Part shown: positions 61,667 through 64,000 of the stretch, piece by piece | Layout of the letters: each line of letters begins with the position of its first letter | How positions within the stretch are numbered: position 1 is the stretch's first letter | NCBI GenBank assembly: GCA_910587515.1 | Contig: CAJULW010000035.1 | Location: 1 to 64,000 of the forward strand | DNA: 64,000 bases | Source of the DNA: an uncultured Duncaniella sp. | GTDB lineage: Bacteria; Bacteroidota; Bacteroidia; Bacteroidales; Muribaculaceae | Direction: 5' to 3' | Notes under the pieces: model-generated | What the model saw: only the letters and a program-made list of their open reading frames with translations | Told to the model about the DNA's origin: nothing | Databases searched by the model: none | Position numbers and translations under genes: made by a program

Positions 61667-64000
61667 ATGAAACTTACATTTAATGTAAATTACCGCACCG
61701 AGTGGGGCGAATCGTTGTTTTTGACCGGATCAGCTCTCACACTCGGTGAAAATGACCTGGCCCGCGCAGTTCCAATGAAGCTTGTTGGATCCGAAACATG
61801 GACAGTACATATAGAGATCCCGGATACCGTAAAAAATTTCAGCTACAGTTATATTGTACGTCACGACAATGGCTCTGTCAAACGCGAGTGGGGTAAACCT
61901 CGCTTATTTTTACACAATGCCGACACTCATATTTTCAATGTATTCGATCGTTGGCAGGATCAACCTTGGGACAAACCATATTATAGCAGTGCTTTCGTCG
62001 AATGTATCTGTCACCGCGGAGAAAGGGAGCCAAAAATACTTCCGACAGCAGGAATGCTGACACTAAGCGTTGATGCCCCGCTGATCGCTCCGGATGAAAT
62101 TGTCGCGATCAGCGGAGAAGCAGCTTCCTTAGGCTCATGGAATCCCGAGAAGGCATTGCGCATGAGCGACGCGGATTATCCGACATGGACCGCGAATATT
62201 CCAATAACATCCCTCGGAAATGGATGTGACTATAAATTTATTATACTGAAAAAAGCAAACGGAGCGGTGGTTGCCTGGGAAGGTTGCGACAATCGACATA
62301 TCTCTATCAAAACATCTCGACCCAACGAATCTATCATTGATAGAGGACAACGGCTCGTCAATCCTCTCGCACCATGGAGAGGCGCAGGGGTGGCGATCCC
62401 GGTTTTTTCCCTACGCAGCGAAGATGATTTTGGCGTAGGTGACTTTCTCGACCTGAAACTTATGATAGATTGGGCGGCAAAAACCCGACAAAGTTTTGTG
62501 CAAATTCTACCCATAAACGATACGACGATGACAGGGACATGGACTGATTCATATCCCTACAACGCTAATTCGACATTCGCGCTTCATCCAATGTTCCTGC
62601 GTCTGTCATCTATGGGACGCCTTAAAGACGTGAACAGACAGAAATATTTCGACGAACTTGGCCGCGAACTTAACAACCTTGCCCAGATAGACTATGAACG
62701 TGTCAATAACGGAAAAAAAGAATTTACACGCGAACTGTTTGCACAAGACGGACAACGCGTGCTCTCCTCCGATGACTACAATACTTTTTTTCAGAAAAAT
62801 TCCTCATGGCTGACACCATACGCGGCATGGTGTGTATTGCGTGACCAAAACAATACCCCAGATATGACACAATGGGGAGAATATGCCGTCTATGATGAAA
62901 AAATTATAGCCGACTTCATCTCTGTCAACAGATATGACATCGAATATGTATATTATATCCAATACTTTCTTGACAAGCAGATGCGAGAAGTGCGTGACTA
63001 CGCCCACACTAAAGGCGTGGCAATCAAAGGAGATATCCCTATCGGAATCTCACGCACAAGCGCTGACGCTTGGATTTCACCAAGATTATTCAATCTCGAC
63101 TGTCAGGCGGGTGCACCACCTGACGACTTTTCCGTGCTCGGGCAAAACTGGGGATTGCCTACATATAATTGGGAAGAAATGTCAAAAGACGGGTTCGGAT
63201 GGTGGAAATCCCGATTCCGTAAAATGGCGGAATATTTTGACGCTTACCGCATAGACCACGTGCTCGGATTTTTCCGTATATGGGAAATACCGATGGACGC
63301 CATACATGGATTACTTGGTGTATTCAACCGCGCGCTGCCATTTTCGCCCGACGAGCTGCGCAACTCCTACGATTTTTGGCTTGACATAGAACGACAGACC
63401 AAACCATACATCATGGAATATATGCTCGGTGACTTTTTTGGAGAATACACAGATGAATGCCGCGAACGTTTTCTGATCGACGAAGGGTACGGAAAATACC
63501 ATCTACGCGAAAGATTTGACACCCAACGTAAAATAGCGGATTATTTTTCAACCGAGGAAAAAAACGATAAAAATAATAAGATCTGCAATGCACTGTTAGG
63601 GCTTACCGATGAGGTTCTATTCATTGAAGATCCATACGAAAAAGGCAAATTCCATCCAAGAATTTCAGCGCAATTCACATACGCATACCGTTCGCTTAAT
63701 GATTATGAACGCTGGTGTTTCGACCGGTTATATAATGATTTCTTTTATCGTCGAAACAATGATTTTTGGTATGAAAAGGCGATGTGGAAACTCCCGCCAC
63801 TGATCGATGCCACCGATATGCTTGTATGTGCGGAAGATCTCGGAATGATACCGGCATGCGTACCAGCTGTAATGAACAATCTCCAGATACTTGTGCTCGA
63901 AATACAGCGTATGCCCAAAGATCCGAATGCAACATTCGGCAATACATGGTCTTATCCGTACCATTCTGTATGCACCACCTCATCTCACGACATGGATGGC
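61667..64000 (+). CDS. malQ: 4-alpha-glucanotransferase (amylomaltase), partial at window end
   Basis: The open frame runs 778 codons from the ATG at 61667 (MKLTFNVNYRTEWGESLFL) to the last base of the window without a stop. Two CBM20 starch-binding domains come first (about 1-100 and 120-235, the second with ISGEAASLGSWNPEKAL). The GH77 catalytic domain begins near 240 (APWRGAGVAIPVFSLRSEDD, DFGVGDF). The nucleophile Asp lies in DAYRIDHVLGFFR and the acid/base Glu in VCAEDLGMIP. This CBM20-CBM20-GH77 form is usual for Bacteroidales, where it handles maltodextrin from starch or glycogen. Roughly the last 110-120 residues are missing. There is no signal peptide, so it is cytoplasmic. Confidence 0.94.
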   Translation, partial: MKLTFNVNYRTEWGESLFLTGSALTLGENDLARAVPMKLVGSETWTVHIEIPDTVKNFSYSYIVRHDNGSVKREWGKPRLFLHNADTHIFNVFDRWQDQPWDKPYYSSAFVECICHRGEREPKILPTAGMLTLSVDAPLIAPDEIVAISGEAASLGSWNPEKALRMSDADYPTWTANIPITSLGNGCDYKFIILKKANGAVVAWEGCDNRHISIKTSRPNESIIDRGQRLVNPLAPWRGAGVAIPVFSLRSEDDFGVGDFLDLKLMIDWAAKTRQSFVQILPINDTTMTGTWTDSYPYNANSTFALHPMFLRLSSMGRLKDVNRQKYFDELGRELNNLAQIDYERVNNGKKEFTRELFAQDGQRVLSSDDYNTFFQKNSSWLTPYAAWCVLRDQNNTPDMTQWGEYAVYDEKIIADFISVNRYDIEYVYYIQYFLDKQMREVRDYAHTKGVAIKGDIPIGISRTSADAWISPRLFNLDCQAGAPPDDFSVLGQNWGLPTYNWEEMSKDGFGWWKSRFRKMAEYFDAYRIDHVLGFFRIWEIPMDAIHGLLGVFNRALPFSPDELRNSYDFWLDIERQTKPYIMEYMLGDFFGEYTDECRERFLIDEGYGKYHLRERFDTQRKIADYFSTEEKNDKNNKICNALLGLTDEVLFIEDPYEKGKFHPRISAQFTYAYRSLNDYERWCFDRLYNDFFYRRNNDFWYEKAMWKLPPLIDATDMLVCAEDLGMIPACVPAVMNNLQILVLEIQRMPKDPNATFGNTWSYPYHSVCTTSSHDMDG

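Noticed and set aside
1..64000. tRNA, rRNA, CRISPR arrays, insertion sequences, prophage
   Set aside because: The intergenic regions were read for cloverleaf, repeat-spacer and transposase signals; none was found.

Overview
The window is a piece of a gut Bacteroidales genome, most like the Muribaculaceae (S24-7 group). The grounds are an AT-leaning genome, many promoters of the Bacteroidetes type (TTG about 19-22 bases upstream of TAnnTTTG), Mfa1/Mfa2-type fimbriae, FadL-like and TonB-dependent outer membrane proteins, a long C-terminal tail on ribosomal protein S16, GldB, and a cysteine protease with a T9SS-type C-terminal domain. The contig appears to come from a metagenome assembly: bases 1-31 are the end of an Illumina TruSeq adapter, and about 32-195 are GC-rich DNA coding for part of an O-antigen-ligase-like protein that does not belong with the rest. 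The real genome starts near base 200.

Layout. 0.2-4.8 kb: FadL-like porin, a Pif1-like helicase with TPRs, and rpsP. 4.9-13.8 kb (minus strand): a fimbrial operon reading DUF3575 protein, DUF3868/OmpA-like protein (broken by a frameshift), Mfa1-type fimbrillin, Mfa2/FimB-type anchor, an accessory lipoprotein and a large tip-like lipoprotein. Its leader carries a run of nine G, and a candidate structured RNA lies further upstream. 14.5-24 kb: yqgE, miaB, a small membrane protein plus a CoA-transferase, gldB, a cell wall amidase, an MCE (MlaD-like) protein and an ABC-F ATPase. 24-28.6 kb: a galactose cluster (galM, a sugar nucleotidyltransferase where galT might be expected, galK) and two DUF4230 proteins. 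28.8-32.6 kb: UDP-sugar dehydrogenase and PBP1A.

32.8-39.9 kb is a vitamin B12 capture operon. A promoter leads straight into a cobalamin riboswitch, followed by a long perfect stem-loop, two surface lipoproteins (DUF4465-like and PKD-like), a BtuG-like beta-propeller and a BtuB-like TonB-dependent receptor. 40-52.2 kb holds a beta-barrel protein, a bleomycin-hydrolase-like peptidase, an uncharacterised ATP-grasp protein, maf, a 1913-residue C10 protease/LRR protein, a TraB/GumN protein and a secreted LRR protein. 52.3-64 kb holds housekeeping genes: dnaB, ispE, grpE-dnaJ, mazG overlapping a RecB-like nuclease gene, an M16 peptidase and malQ, which runs off the end.

No tRNA, rRNA, CRISPR array, insertion sequence or prophage was seen. 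The most interesting points are the candidate structured RNA at 14386-14505, the 18-bp perfect inverted repeat after the B12 riboswitch, the galT-less galactose cluster, the frameshifted fimbrial gene and a Cys-to-Asp change in the DnaJ zinc-binding region.
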